DNA from: Sorex araneus
Lineage: Eukaryota; Chordata; Mammalia; Eulipotyphla; Soricidae
DNA length: 64,000 nt
Direction of reading: 5' to 3'
NCBI RefSeq assembly: GCF_027595985.1
Contig: NC_073303.1
Coordinates: 21,751,102 to 21,815,101, forward strand
Under the pieces are notes generated by a model. It saw nothing but the letters and a program-made list of their open reading frames with translations. It had not been told where the DNA came from and ran no database searches. This document shows, one piece after another, positions 45,652 to 55,500 of the stretch. The stretch's first letter is position 1. Each line of letters starts with the position of its first letter. A program made the position numbers and the translations under genes.

Positions 45652-45654
<3 letters not shown>
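44813..45654. other. Unique sequence
   Basis: Nothing recognised. Confidence 0.4.
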
Positions 45655-45703
<49 letters not shown>

Positions 45704-45750
45704 CTGTTCTCTCTTTTTCTCTCCTGTCCTCTCTTTCTCTCTCTTTCTAT
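45655..45750. repeat. (TC)n-rich array
   Basis: About 20 TC units, then a TCTCTTTCTC mixture. Confidence 0.95.
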
Positions 45751-45781
45751 TCCACACACATACATACACACACTATATATC

Positions 45782-46024
45782 ACTGTATCACTGTCATCCC
45801 GTTGCTCATCAATTTGCTCGAGGGGGCACCAGTAATGTCTCCATTGTGAGACTTGTTACTGTTTTTGGCATAGCGAATATGCCACGGGTAGCTTGCCAGG
45901 CTCTGCCGTGTAGGCAAGATACTCTCAGTAGCTTGCCAGGCTCTGCGAGAAGGATGGAGGAATCCAACCCGGGTTGGCCATGTGCAAAGTGAACGCCCTA
46001 CCCTCTGAGCTATCGCTCCAGCCC
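45782..46024 (-). repeat. Type B SINE, full length
   Basis: Reversed; tail ATCACTGTATCACTGTCATC, head ending GCTATCGCTCCAGCCC. Flanking CACACTATATAT and CACACTGTATAT suggest a TSD. Confidence 0.93.
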
Positions 46025-46406
46025 ACACTGTATATATAATATACATATATATTTATATATGTCTGTCTACATCTGTTGTCTCTATCTCACAGACTAGGTG
46101 TGAAATGCTGAGTTTGCTGATCTCAAATTTCCATCATGGTTTTTAGCTTGAGTCCATCTAAGAGGATGGAGTGCAACTTCCCCGCTCTGCGTTCCTTCAT
46201 GGACTGTGATTCTGAGAGCCAGGAAGCATTCGTTTGCTTTTCTATTAATCCTCGACAACCCACATGACTTCTCCACCAAGTCATTTCCTTCCTTTATATT
46301 AAACCATTTTTAAAAAATTATAGTTATTCTCTCTGCTGCCATTCTCTTCTCTCTTGTTCTAATGCTATTGGTGTGGAGGTGGTGGGGGGTGGGGGGAGGG
46401 CGGCTT
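46025..46406. other. Unclassified sequence
   Basis: Nothing recognised. Confidence 0.4.
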
Positions 46407-46505
46407 ACTATTAGCCAGACACTGAACTAAGTTCTTAGATGTAGAATATCAACTACTCCTTACCACAAACTTACTTCTGGTCCTATTCTAAAGATTTGCC
46501 AACTC
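46407..46505 (+). repeat. MIR fragment
   Basis: AGCCAGACACTGAACTAAGT, then AACTACTCCTTACCACAAAC, then GGTCCTATTCTAAAGATTTG parallels the MIR core. Confidence 0.5.
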
Positions 46506-46518
46506 AAGATTTAGAAAA

Positions 46519-46801
46519 CTGGGATGGGAGATGCATGCCGAAAGTAGATAATGGACCAAACACCTCTCAGTGTCTGTGTTGCAGGCCATACTGCCAAAAG
46601 TAGAGAGAGAATATGGGGAATATTGTCTTCCATGGAGGCAGGGGGAGGGTGGGAAAGGGGGGTATACCCGGGATATTGGTAGTGGGGAATGTGCACTGGT
46701 GGAGGGATGGGTGTTTGATAATTGTGAGACTGTAACCCAAACATGAAAGCTTGTAACTATCTCATGGTGATTCAATAAAACTTAAAAAATTTAAAAAAAA
46801 A
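46519..46801 (+). repeat. L1 3' end with TSD
   Basis: Starts in the L1 3' UTR and ends CTCATGGTGATTCAATAAAA plus a poly(A) of about 14. Perfect 13-bp TSD AAGATTTAGAAAA at 46506-46518 and 46802-46814. Confidence 0.95.
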
Positions 46802-46814
46802 AAGATTTAGAAAA

Positions 46815-47488
46815 GTAACACCCTTGTATCCCCTTAGAGGCAAACACCTCTGTGTTGAAGCAGGGCTTCAAAAACTACTCGGAAGAACAACTAATTACCG
46901 TGCTGAATGGGCTTCCAGCACTTTTGGTAAAGCATAGAATTTCATAATTCTATGAAAGGGAACTATGGCTTCTACAGAAATTTGACAGACATCCATCTGT
47001 ACAAACTACCATTTCCTAAATGAACCTAAGGATGTTCTGTAAGTATTGCAATCACTTGCTCTCACCATTTGGGATACTAACCCATCTGAAACCCTGAGTG
47101 AACCTCCCAGGATCCGGGTACAGAGTTCCTGACTTGATGCTCTCTCTCTCTCTCTCTTACAGTCCTGCCCACTCTGCCTCTGCCTGAGGCCACTTCATCA
47201 TGTACCTGGTGGAAATGCAAACTTGGCGCACCCTGAGGTGGAGGGTACAGTTTCACATCTGCCATGTGTGTTCTCTGTGTGAGAGGAGGGCACCAGGCAA
47301 CTTTTCATCCCCTGAAATTCATCTTGGCTTCTGACTCTCCAATTCCTCAGCCCGAAGTTAGTTGTTGTTTTTATTCAATGTGTGTATGTGTCTGTGTGTG
47401 TGTGTGTGACTCCCTAACTCTTGAATTCACATGTCTACATTTACTAACTAGGAAACTAGAACAAAAGTTTAACAAAGTTCACTTGGCA
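46815..47488. other. Unique sequence
   Basis: A short TC run (47141-47157) and a TG run (47380-47408). Nothing else. Confidence 0.45.
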
Positions 47489-47723
47489 TCTAGCACAGTG
47501 GGTAGGGCATTTGCCTTCCATGCAGCCGACCCAGGTTCGATTCCTCTGTCCCTCTAGGAGAGCCCGGCAAGCTAGCGAGAGTATCTCACCCACACAGTAG
47601 AGCCTGGCAAGCTACCTGTGGCATATTCAATATGCCAAAAACAGTAACAACAAGTCTCACAATGGAGATGTTACTGGTGACCCCTCGAGCAAATTGATGA
47701 GCAACAGGATAACAGTGATACAG
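47489..47723 (+). repeat. Type B SINE
   Basis: All blocks from the A box to GTTACTGGTGACCCCTCGAG and the AACAGTGATACAGTTGA tail; the head start is worn. Confidence 0.92.
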
Positions 47724-47744
47724 TTGAGAGTGATTTTAATTTTT

Positions 47745-47904
47745 ATTTTTGTGTGTGTTTTGTTTGAGTGCCAATGCCAGCAGTGCTCAGGACTTACTCC
47801 TGGTTCTATGCTCAGGGATCACTCCTGGTAGGGTTCAGGGGATTGGACCTGAGTTGGCCTCGTGTAAGGCAAACACTCTACCTCCCGTGTTATTTCTCTG
47901 GCCC
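47745..47904 (-). repeat. Type A SINE, diverged
   Basis: Reversed: GCAGTGCTCAGGACTTACTC, GGACCTGAGTTGGCCTCGTG, TGTTATTTCTCTGGCCC. It adjoins the possible end of the CD83 3' UTR. Confidence 0.85.
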
Positions 47905-49514
47905 TACTCTAACTTTAATGTGGGTAGTGTAACACTACCAAATAGCAAAATCACCTTGGTAAATGGGGAGGCAAAGGGTAAAGTTTTAAAAGAAGAGAAT
48001 AATTGCCAAGACACCATGGCACTGTCACCTGAACTACTCTGTTTCTGCCACTCAATGGTTCCAGTGTGTCTGTAGTGTGGAATATGATTGACAAGAGTGT
48101 TGTTGCCTCAAGTATACACCACTGATGGCTTGTCCTGAGAAATTCAAACAGAAGAATGTGGGAAGTCTACTTTATAGACTATATTGCTTGGAATGACTGA
48201 AAACATGGTAAATGATGGCAACTATATGGCAGGAACGAAGCCAAGCACCACCCTAAATCACCAGTGCAATCCGGGGAGCATTACCCCAGGGACCTCCCAG
48301 GACAAGTGTGTAATTGAGGTACACTGCAACCAAGTGTAGCAAGGCCAGTGAACACCAAGGCCAAATATGCAAGCACAGCAACCAAGTGTGTGACCTCTGG
48401 ACATCACAGTAATGACAACAAGGGAAAGGGGAAGGAGGAAAATTAATTGAAAGCAAATATTTTTCAAGCCTGAGAAGTGGACAGTGTTTTTTTTATGCTC
48501 AGAACAGCACTGTGAAAGTAAAAATAATTACTCGATGGAATTTCAAATAGTGCTTTTATACTTTTTTGAAGAATTTTCATATACCATCTTTTCAACCCAT
48601 GTTTGGCTTGAACAGTTCAGAAAATAGAACCATAAAGAACTTGGTTTATAGCTCATAAAACAGAACTATGAAGGGCCAAGCTCAGACCTCTAGGTAGTGG
48701 AACAATCTGAGGGAAAACTCAGATCACGTGATTAGTCCAGCATCCTCATCAACTCAACATTGTTCTTGATCCTGTTGTTAGCCTCTCCAGCATCTCTTCT
48801 CCACAGCCAGGGTGCCTGTCAGTTAGATATCTCTCCAGAGGTGTTGGTTTCCAAAGGAGAAAAAGCACACATACTTCTTTGTCGAGTATATCTGATAGCA
48901 AAATAAATGTGGCACTTTTCTTGATGGATGTCTTTCCCCCCAAGAAAAAGCCCTGCTGGGGAGCAATTCATTGACCTGTTATTTCTGCAAACACATAATA
49001 CTCCTTAGTCATCACAGAGCCTTCACACCAGGAAATTATTTGCTAAATATTTCCCACTGTCTCACAGCTTGTCCTGTTAGCTTCTCCCAGACATAAAACA
49101 TCTGGGCTAGTCCAAGTAAACACAGCAAATTCAAAGAGATGGTTCCCAGATGTGGAAAGGGAGAAGCGTCCTCATGAATCTGTCCCAGGGCCAACTCTGG
49201 AGGGGGGTGTCATATTTCCCACCAAGACCCTTTCCCCATTCCGAAGCTTTTTCAAGGGCTGAAGAAATCTCCATGAGGTTGACCAGATGACTAACTGAAG
49301 GCTATGCAGGTAGACTGAAGAAGCAGTTCTTCAGTGACCCCTACAGGTAGTCACAGCGTATGTGGTCTGGGAAATGACTTCCAGGACCCCGCCCACAGAG
49401 GGTGGGATGAGCAGATGTTCGGGTAAAGGGCATCAACGGAGGTCTTCCATTTTCAATGTGGCATTCAGTCCTCTCATGTCCGCTGTAGCACAGAGGTACC
49501 TGCAGAAATCCTTC
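47890..49514 (-). other. CD83: Probable CD83 3' untranslated region
   Basis: The sequence downstream of the TGA is largely free of young repeats until a SINE at 47904. No AATAAA is seen on the minus strand here. A variant ATTAAA at 47919-47914, just before that SINE, would give a 3' UTR of about 1.6 kb, close to the length I recall for human CD83. Five ATTTA pentamers occur on the minus strand (near 47960, 48209, 48254, 48904 and 49044), so AU-rich control of mRNA stability is possible. The end point is inferred. Confidence 0.5.
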
Positions 49515-49643
49515 TCAGACTGGTTCTACCTTGAAGGATGTCACTGGTTCCTGATGCTTATTTGTGGAGGTGACAGGGAGAAAACCCTGTTCCACGGCAG
49601 GTTTAGAAAAATCTGGAAAAATACTCTGATGGCGTGCAAACTT
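49515..49643 (-). CDS. CD83: CD83 terminal coding exon: cytoplasmic tail
   Basis: This exon codes for 42 residues and a TGA stop. It starts KFARHQSIFPDFSK and ends KVEPV. The minus-strand acceptor is a T-rich tract ending TTTTTCAG just above 49643, and the exon opens in phase 0 with AAG. The tail has the same length as I recall for human CD83 and keeps the basic KFAR juxtamembrane start and the FLPVTS block. The last four residues are VEPV, where human CD83 ends TELV, the C-terminal motif reported to bind Golgi GRASP proteins. Glu at -2 and Val at 0 are kept; Thr at -3 and Leu at -1 are not. There is no frameshift or early stop. Confidence 0.95.
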   Translation of the reverse strand, partial: KFARHQSIFPDFSKPAVEQGFLPVTSTNKHQEPVTSFKVEPV

Positions 49644-49815
49644 CTGAAAAATAAAAGAGATAAAAGGGAAATGAGTAATTTCGGGGTAAGTACCATTTGA
49701 CACCTGGGCTTAGACTCCATTCACTAGGAGCTGGCTAGAAACCTTCCTCACCAAGGCTCCATCATTCATTCACCACGGGCTTGACCATTCCACTGGTATC
49801 TCCAAACTCTGACCA

Positions 49816-49825
49816 GGAAAGTCCC
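49816..49825 (-). promoter_or_regulatory. Candidate NF-kappaB site in CD83 intron 4
   Basis: The minus strand reads GGGACTTTCC, a perfect p50/RelA-type kappaB decamer. It lies in non-repeat DNA about 170 bp upstream of the last exon. CD83 is a known NF-kappaB target through its promoter and an intron 2 enhancer; a role for this intron 4 site is only inference. Confidence 0.35.
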
Positions 49826-49914
49826 TATTTATAGCAGAACTACAATCATGTCCCGCTTCTGATGGTGAGTTACCCTTATGGTCAACCAGTGCCCCAGGAA
49901 ATAAGCATTTGCTA

Positions 49915-50161
49915 ACTGTCACTGTCACTGTCATTCTGGTGCTCATCGATTTGCTCAAGCGGGCACCAGTAACGTCCTCATCGTGAGACTTGTTGTTACT
50001 GTCTTTGGCATATCGAATATGCCATGAGTAGCTTGCCAGGCTCTGCTGTGTGGGCAAGAGACTCTCAGTAGCCTGCCGTGCTCTCTGAGAGGAGCGGAGG
50101 AATTGAACCCAGCTCAGCCTCATGCAAGGCAAACACCCTACCCACTGCACTATGGCTCCAA
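49915..50161 (-). repeat. Type B (RTE-tailed) tRNA SINE in CD83 intron 4
   Basis: A full-length reversed copy with the same orientation as CD83. The plus strand starts with three CTGTCA-type tandem units (the 3' tail), then the RTE-like block with GCGGGCACCAGTAACG, the body, and the reversed tRNA-like head. Confidence 0.85.
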
Positions 50162-50481
50162 CCTAAAAGTATTCATTGGAAAACATTTATTGCCCAGTAA
50201 TTCTGGTTATTGCTTATATGCAAATAAGTCTCGTGATCAAACTCTGAGTCCTTGGAGGCAGATACATCTTACACCTTCTGATAAACCCTACAATGCTTAG
50301 GATTGAGGTATAAAACTGAAGTGTTTTCACTGACTGATGTCTACCCAAGGACTACCCATCATCCTCATACCCCCCACCCTCACCCCTGCCAAGATCACAG
50401 GACACATCCCTGTCTGACTTCTTAGGGTTGATTCTTAAGGAATAGGTGAAAATACTAACTAACCTATTAGGGGGGGTTTCT

Positions 50482-50660
50482 TTTTGTTTTTTTTTCCTTT
50501 TGGGGGTTATACCTGGCCATTCACAGGGGCTACTCCTGGCTTTGTGCTCAGGAATTAGTCCTGGCAGTGCTCAGGGGGCCATATAGGATGCTGGGAATCG
50601 AACCTGAGTCAGCCGTGTGAAAGGCAAACTCCCTACCTGCTATACTACTGCTCCGGCCCC
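50482..50660 (-). repeat. Type A SINE in CD83 intron 4
   Basis: Complete reversed SOR-type SINE with a T-rich (poly-A) end. The flanking TSD is TTAG(G)nTTTCT at 50467-50481 and 50661-50674; the two copies differ by one G. Confidence 0.9.
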
Positions 50661-51034
50661 TTAGGGGGGTTTCTAAAGAAGCTCAAGAACAGGTGAAAGG
50701 AATTGTCTGTCACAGTGACTGCAGAAAAAAAAACAAAATGAAGCTCCTGGCAGGCAGGGTGGCCAAGAGACCTCCTGGGCATCCCACTTTCCACCCCTAC
50801 AACTACAGAACCCTGGAATTTTCCTAGGAGGTTTCTCATGTTCCTTTTAATTCCCTTACTGGGTCTGTGTTTTGCTGGTTCCGGTCTTTACAGTTTGCAG
50901 GTCCTTATTGGACCTTGTTCTGCAGAGCCTCTAGTAATGTTTCCCCAAAGGAGCTGATACCACCAGGGGCTGGGGTTGGAATGACCCCGAAGGGTACCAG
51001 GAGCTCCAGGAGGGGACGTTTTTCCTTTTTTTAT

Positions 51035-51200
51035 TTTTTATTTTTTGGTCACATTGGCGATGCTCAGGGGTTACTCCTGGCTTTGCACTCAGGAATCACT
51101 CCTGGTAGTGCTCAGGGGACCATATGGGATGCTGGGAATCGAACCCAGGTCAGCTGCGTGCAAGGCAAACACCCTACCGGCTGTACTATTGCTCCAGCCC
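51035..51200 (-). repeat. Type A SINE in CD83 intron 4
   Basis: Reversed SOR-type SINE, poly-T at the left, head at the right ending in GCTCCAGCCCC. It lies about 220 bp below the exon 4 donor. Confidence 0.85.
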
Positions 51201-51423
51201 CAATTTTTTTTTTTTTGAGTGTAGGGGACATTTTCTATCAGCTCCTTTAAACAAGGTAGCTTTGGGCGGGGCGCTCAGCTCCTATTTAACCATGATAGAT
51301 GTTTTTAAAAGGTGCCAGGGTCAGAATGTGGCCGAGCTAGTAAGCACTTGCCTTGCAGCTGTGAGCCCCTGGCTTTCATCCTTGGCATCTCAACAAAAGC
51401 ATCGAGAACGAGGAGACACTTAC

Positions 51424-51530
51424 ACAGGTGAAAATGATGAGCGTTAGGTAGAAGATGACCAGCACCACCAGCAGGATTATGTCAGCTCTGTACTTGTTAA
51501 AATTCTCTTCTCTGTGTTCCTTGGGGCATC
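51424..51530 (-). CDS. CD83: CD83 exon 4: extracellular stalk and transmembrane segment
   Basis: The exon is 107 nt: two bases completing a split Gly codon, then 35 codons from CPKEHREENFNKYRAD through a strongly hydrophobic helix to FTC. The first Cys corresponds to the membrane-proximal cysteine of CD83 linked to disulphide dimer formation, and the final FTC cysteine sits at the cytosolic face. The acceptor TTCTTCTCAG precedes the exon and the donor GTAAGT follows it at 51423-51418. Phases (1 in, 0 out) fit both neighbours. The FYLTLIIFTC core of the helix is nearly invariant in CD83. Reading past the donor gives unrelated residues, which supports the boundary. Confidence 0.96.
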
Positions 51531-51971
51531 CTGAGAAGAAGAAGGGAGTTATGAAGTCAGATAGCACCCCCTTTCCGCCACGATCAAACGCTAAGCGTGC
51601 TTCATTCCTGCCGCTCTCTTTGCACTTCCAAACCCGCCTTTGCTTTGGGTGGAGTCTTTGATGTTCACTGGCTGATGGCTGGCCTAAGCCCAGCATCTCC
51701 CTCCCTCTCTCCTCCACATGGGTAGCAAGTGATGGCAGTGCTGGCTCCAAGCTTAACTCTTGCTGGACACAGAGAGGACCCTGGTCAGGTGGAATATTCC
51801 AGGCAAGTCTGACTGCCCGCCTGCATTTCTCAGGTGGGGATGTCAGGACTCAAGCCCAAGGGACAAAGGTCGGTGGCCAAGCTGGCAGTGCAACATCTGT
51901 GTCTTCCCTTCTGGGCAGGGGCCTGGTCTCCGAGTGGGCTGAGTCAGCCTTCAATCACTGTGACTTTTGTG

Positions 51972-52155
51972 GGGTTTTTTTTTGTTTGTTTGTTTTTGAG
52001 TCACACCTGGTGATGCACAGGGGTTACTCCTGGCTCTGCCCTCAGGAATTACCCCTGGCGGTGCTCAGGGAACCATATGGGATGCTGGGAATCGAGCCCA
52101 TGTTGACCGCGTGCAAGGCAAACGCCCTACCCGCTGTGCTGTTGCTCCCGGCCCC
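51972..52155 (-). repeat. Type A SINE
   Basis: Reversed SOR-type SINE in intron 3 with a T-rich left end and a GGCCCC right end. All head and body blocks are present. Confidence 0.85.
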
Positions 52156-52519
52156 AGTTTGGGCGACTCCTACAGCAAGTCTTGCTCCAGCAAAGTTACA
52201 GCAAAGGGAGGGCTCTGGGGAAAGTGCTCTGCAGGAGTGGAGGCCGCAGATGGAGATGGGGCATGCTTAACACACACCCTCCCCATTCCAAGACAAACTT
52301 GCAACATGCTGGGTGGGGTAGCAAGGTGGTCCCCTGAGGGTTTCGAGCAGAAGCAGGAGATGTGCCTGTGCACAGACAACCCTCCCTCTCCCAGGAACTG
52401 CAACTCCTGAGAGAGCTCCGGACCCCAGAAACTAGACTCAAAATTTCATACAAGGCAGTAGGGGTGGATTCCCAAAGGGGCCTGGGACTCGGAAGACAGA
52501 GAGGCCAAGGGCTACGACC

Positions 52520-52728
52520 CTGTGCTTCCTCATGTGTATTGAGCACTGGCTTGGTCTACGGCCAGTGCCACACTCTGTCTTTTGTGCGATGTTTCATTTC
52601 ACCCCCAGAGCAAGCCCTGTGGTAGCCGCCCTTCTCCCCATTCCAGAGATGAGCAAGCTGAGGTTTCCGGTCGACCCGCGTTTTGCCTTAGGCCACACGC
52701 TAACAAACAACAGAGCTCAGATCTGAGC
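52520..52728 (+). repeat. MIR element
   Basis: Old MIR. The core reads TTCTCCCCATTCCAGAGATG, then a GAGGTTTCC-like stretch, CCACACGCTA and CAGAGCTCAGATCTGAGC, following the usual MIR order. Confidence 0.7.
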
Positions 52729-52985
52729 GAGACCTCAGGGGCTCTGGAGAGCGAGCCCTCGGGGCCCGTGGGCAGGCTGGTTGCTCTTCACTTCCTCTCG
52801 GCTCCCACTGGCCCACTCTCGGCTCTCGCCTGCGGCCTGTGCTCAGCCCTCATTCAGGGGAACATACACCGGGCACTCACTAGGTTCCCAGAGACTCAAA
52901 GTCAGGGGAGAAAACCCAGGAGTTGGACCATGTCAGGGCTCAGTCATACTAGGCACACAAACAGCTGGGAGATTCTAGAAGCTTC

Positions 52986-53165
52986 AGGGCTGGAGCGATA
53001 GCACCGCAGGCAGGGCATTTGCCTTGCATGCAACAGACCCGGGTTTGATTCTCAGCATCCCAGATGGTCTCCTGAGCACCATCAGGAGGAATTCCTGAGT
53101 GCAGAGCCAGGAGTAACCCCTGTGCATCGCCAGGTGTGACCCAAAAATAACAACAACAATAAGAA
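52986..53165 (+). repeat. Type A SINE
   Basis: Full-length SOR-type SINE ending in an AACAACAACAATAA tail. It is bounded by a 15-bp TSD GAYTCTAGAAGCTTC at 52971-52985 and 53166-53180 with one mismatch. Confidence 0.92.
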
Positions 53166-53731
53166 GACTCTAGAAGCTTCTTCCTCCCGAAGGCAGAAGG
53201 TCTGTGTCTCTGGGTACCAGGGAGCCAGGCCCAGGGACTGCATTCTTCTAAGTTTACAAAACTGGAGTCAGATTCCTTTCAGGTCCCTGACAGCGAAGAA
53301 AGGAGCTCGTGTGCAGGCAAGGACTCAAGGACAGCATGTTTGTCATTTCAAGGCTCAGGTACAAGCAAGACGTGGGCAACAATGGGGCAAACCCCAGGCA
53401 CATCTGCAAGTACGTGAGAAAGGTTCTGGGGAAATCCCAGCCGAGAACCCCTTTTTGGTCATTAGCTGGTTGGCATTACTGAACAAAGCAAAAATATGGC
53501 TGCTGCCTGGAAACATTTTTTTTTTCCTGGTGATAGGTATTCTTTGTTTATTTCTTAATTTATTTTAATTTTATTTTTTGTAGTGAGTTATGAATTGCAT
53601 TCCTGAATTGCATTCCTGAATTGAGGTACTGGGAAACCAGTCACTGTGAAGTGGGAGAGAAAATGCCATCTTGCTGTTGCAAAGGTGGTGGAAGCACGAG
53701 GTCTCACACCCTGAGCAGTGCAGAAAGCCCC

Positions 53732-53909
53732 GGTGAAGGCCAGAGATAGTACAGGGGGCAAGGTGCTTGCTGAGCCAGACTTGATCCCCAGCACGGCATA
53801 GGGTCCCCAAATTCTTCCAGGAATGATCCCTGAGCACAGAGTCAGGAGGAAGCCCTGAAGGCTGCTGGGTATGGCCCCAACCTCCCCCCTCCAAAAAAAA
53901 AAAAAAACC
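53732..53909 (+). repeat. Older type A SINE
   Basis: Diverged SINE with an A-rich end, bounded by an 11-bp TSD CAGAAAGYCCC at 53721-53731 and 53910-53920. Confidence 0.85.
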
Positions 53910-54241
53910 CAGAAAGTCCCAATGAGCCAAATACACAGCTCCCTGTGTACTCAGCACCGCAGCTTCTCTGTTCCCCCAAAGTCAAACCTGGGTGCTTCTA
54001 ATTTGCCTCCATGGACTCCTCCATGAGTAAACAGTCTAACGTGTGACTTGGCTACCTTTGGCATCTACCTCAGCCAGATTGGGCAACTCTGCCCTTCAAG
54101 GAAAAGAAAGAACAAAGAACCAAGGGTGACATTCCAGCCTCCAGCTTCCCTGGGATCCAAGCTGCTGGGGGAGACTCTCTGAGCTCTGCGGGGCTGGACA
54201 CACATCCTGCAGGAAGACACCAGGGCCGAGACCCCCCTCAC

Positions 54242-54455
54242 CTGTCACTCTCAAGGTCACCGTGCCACTCCGGTTCCTTGGCCCGTCGCGTTCCTCCAGG
54301 GTGCATCGGTAGGTGCCCGAGTCACAGCCTGTAGCATTTCGGATCTTTAGAAAATACAGACTTTCCCCAGGAGCCTCCACAGACTCCTGCTGCTGCTGAG
54401 TGTGGGCCGGTGCTCCCTGCCGGTGTTCCATCCTCTCCTCACCGTCCTTCTCCAG
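54242..54455 (-). CDS. CD83: CD83 exon 3: C-terminal half of the Ig V-like domain
   Basis: The exon is 214 nt: 71 codons plus one base, phase 0 in and 1 out. The acceptor is CTTCCACAG and the donor GTGAGG. The product runs from LEKDGEERME to TLRVT and carries the Ig signature DSGTYRC, whose Cys pairs with one encoded by exon 2. A second Cys lies seven residues earlier (GCDSG), as in human CD83. Two N-glycosylation sequons are visible, NAT and NRS, at positions where human has NTT and NLS; a third human sequon in the preceding loop (NGS) is absent. That loop is about five residues shorter than human and contains QQQQ from a CAG run. The reading frame is intact. Confidence 0.95.
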
Positions 54456-54555
54456 CTGTGGAAGAAGCACACAGGTGTCATCAATCCCCAGAGATCCCCA
54501 GCTAGCGCCTTCTCTGTCTTCTGCCTCCTGCCTTCCAACTCCAGCCTCAGCCCAC

Positions 54556-54838
54556 TATGACGATATGACGGCTTCTCAGTATCTGTGTTGCAAACCATAA
54601 TGCCCAAAAGCGGCGGGGGTGGGGGGGGAAAGAGAGACAGACAGACAGACAGAGAAGTAAAGTGCCTTCCATAGAGTCAGACAGGGGGTGGGGAGTGGCG
54701 GGAGGTTATACTGGGGACGTTGGTGTGGAAAAATGGACACTGATGGAGGGATGGGTGTTGGGACACTAGGTGGCTGAAACCTGATGGTGAAAGCTTTGCA
54801 ACGGTGTATCTCACGGTGATTCAACTTAAAAAATAAGT
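54556..54838 (+). repeat. L1 3' end
   Basis: Shares the block order of the other L1 tails here: TCTCAGTATCTGTGTTGCA, a purine-rich AGAGAGACAGACAG run, GGTTATACTGGGGACGTTGG, GGATGGGTGTT, and CTCACGGTGATTCAACTTAA before an A-rich end. Confidence 0.85.
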
Positions 54839-54845
54839 AGCAATG

Positions 54846-55065
54846 TATCCTGTTGTTCATGGACTTGCTCAAGCGGGCACCAGTAACGTCTCCATTGTGA
54901 GACTTCTTGTTACTGTTTTTGGCATATCCAATATGCCACGGGGAGCTTGCCAAGCTCTGCCGTGTGAGCGGGATACTCTCGGTAGCTTGCTGGGCTCTCT
55001 GAGAGGGACGGAGGAATCGAACCCAGGTGGGTTGCATGCAAGGCAAAAGCCCTACCCGCTGTGCT
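54846..55065 (-). repeat. Type B SINE, head truncated
   Basis: Reversed RTE-tailed SINE next to the A-rich end of the L1 at 54838. The first bases of the tRNA-like head are missing (ends ...CGCTGTGCTA), and the far side is again A-rich, so it may have inserted into the L1 tail. Confidence 0.85.
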
Positions 55066-55242
55066 AAAAAATTAATAAAAATAAATAATTAAATAAAGCA
55101 TGCTACTGTGTGCCTATGTACCCAATGAGTGAAAAGGGGAAAATCTAAGCAACTTCTTGTGGTTACATCGTTTGGGGAATAAGATCAGGATGGCCCTTGT
55201 GATACTTTGCACACAAACTTCTACTCTGAGTAAAGACTCAGT

Positions 55243-55500
55243 TCTGCTGCTGCTGCTGCTGGGGATGAGCACGGAGGACCATGGACCATGATGAAGTGAT
55301 GCTGGGGATGAGCATGGGGACCATGGACCATGGACCATGATGAAGTGATGCTGGGGATGAGCACGGGGGACCATGGACCATGGACCATGATGAAGTGATG
55401 CTGGGGATGAGCATGGGGACCATGGACCATGGACCATGATGAAGTGATGCTGAGGATGAGCATGGGGAACCATGGACCACAGATCAGATGAAGTGATTCA
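55243..55500. repeat. 49-bp minisatellite with CTG leader
   Basis: Five head-to-tail units start at 55261, 55304, 55353, 55403 and 55452, with lengths 43, 49, 50, 49 and 49. Each reads GATGAGCAYGG, then one to three GACCATG steps, then ATGAAGTGATGCT. A CTG run (55244-55260) precedes the array. The unit length is not a multiple of three, and the minus strand is open in all three frames across the array, so those long ORFs are an artefact of composition. Confidence 0.95.

Larger units (their letters stand above)
49644..51423 (-). other. CD83: CD83 intron 4
   Basis: This 1.78-kb GT...AG intron separates the transmembrane exon from the tail exon. It holds three full SINEs (49915-50161, 50482-50660, 51035-51200), an older SINE scrap near 51310-51400, and a perfect kappaB-type decamer at 49816-49825. 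No extra exon is recognised. Confidence 0.9.
51531..54241 (-). other. CD83: CD83 intron 3
   Basis: This 2.7-kb intron lies between the Ig exon and the transmembrane exon. It contains three type A SINEs and one MIR. At 53591-53624 a 13-bp unit (ATTGCATTCCTGA) is repeated about 2.5 times. No other exon is seen. Confidence 0.9.

Noticed and set aside
53910-53920. Second kappaB-like site (GGGACTTTCT on the minus strand)
   Set aside because: It is part of a SINE target-site duplication and departs from the consensus at the last base.
55261-55500. CRISPR-like regular repeats
   Set aside because: Units are directly adjacent with no spacers, in a mammalian intron: a minisatellite.
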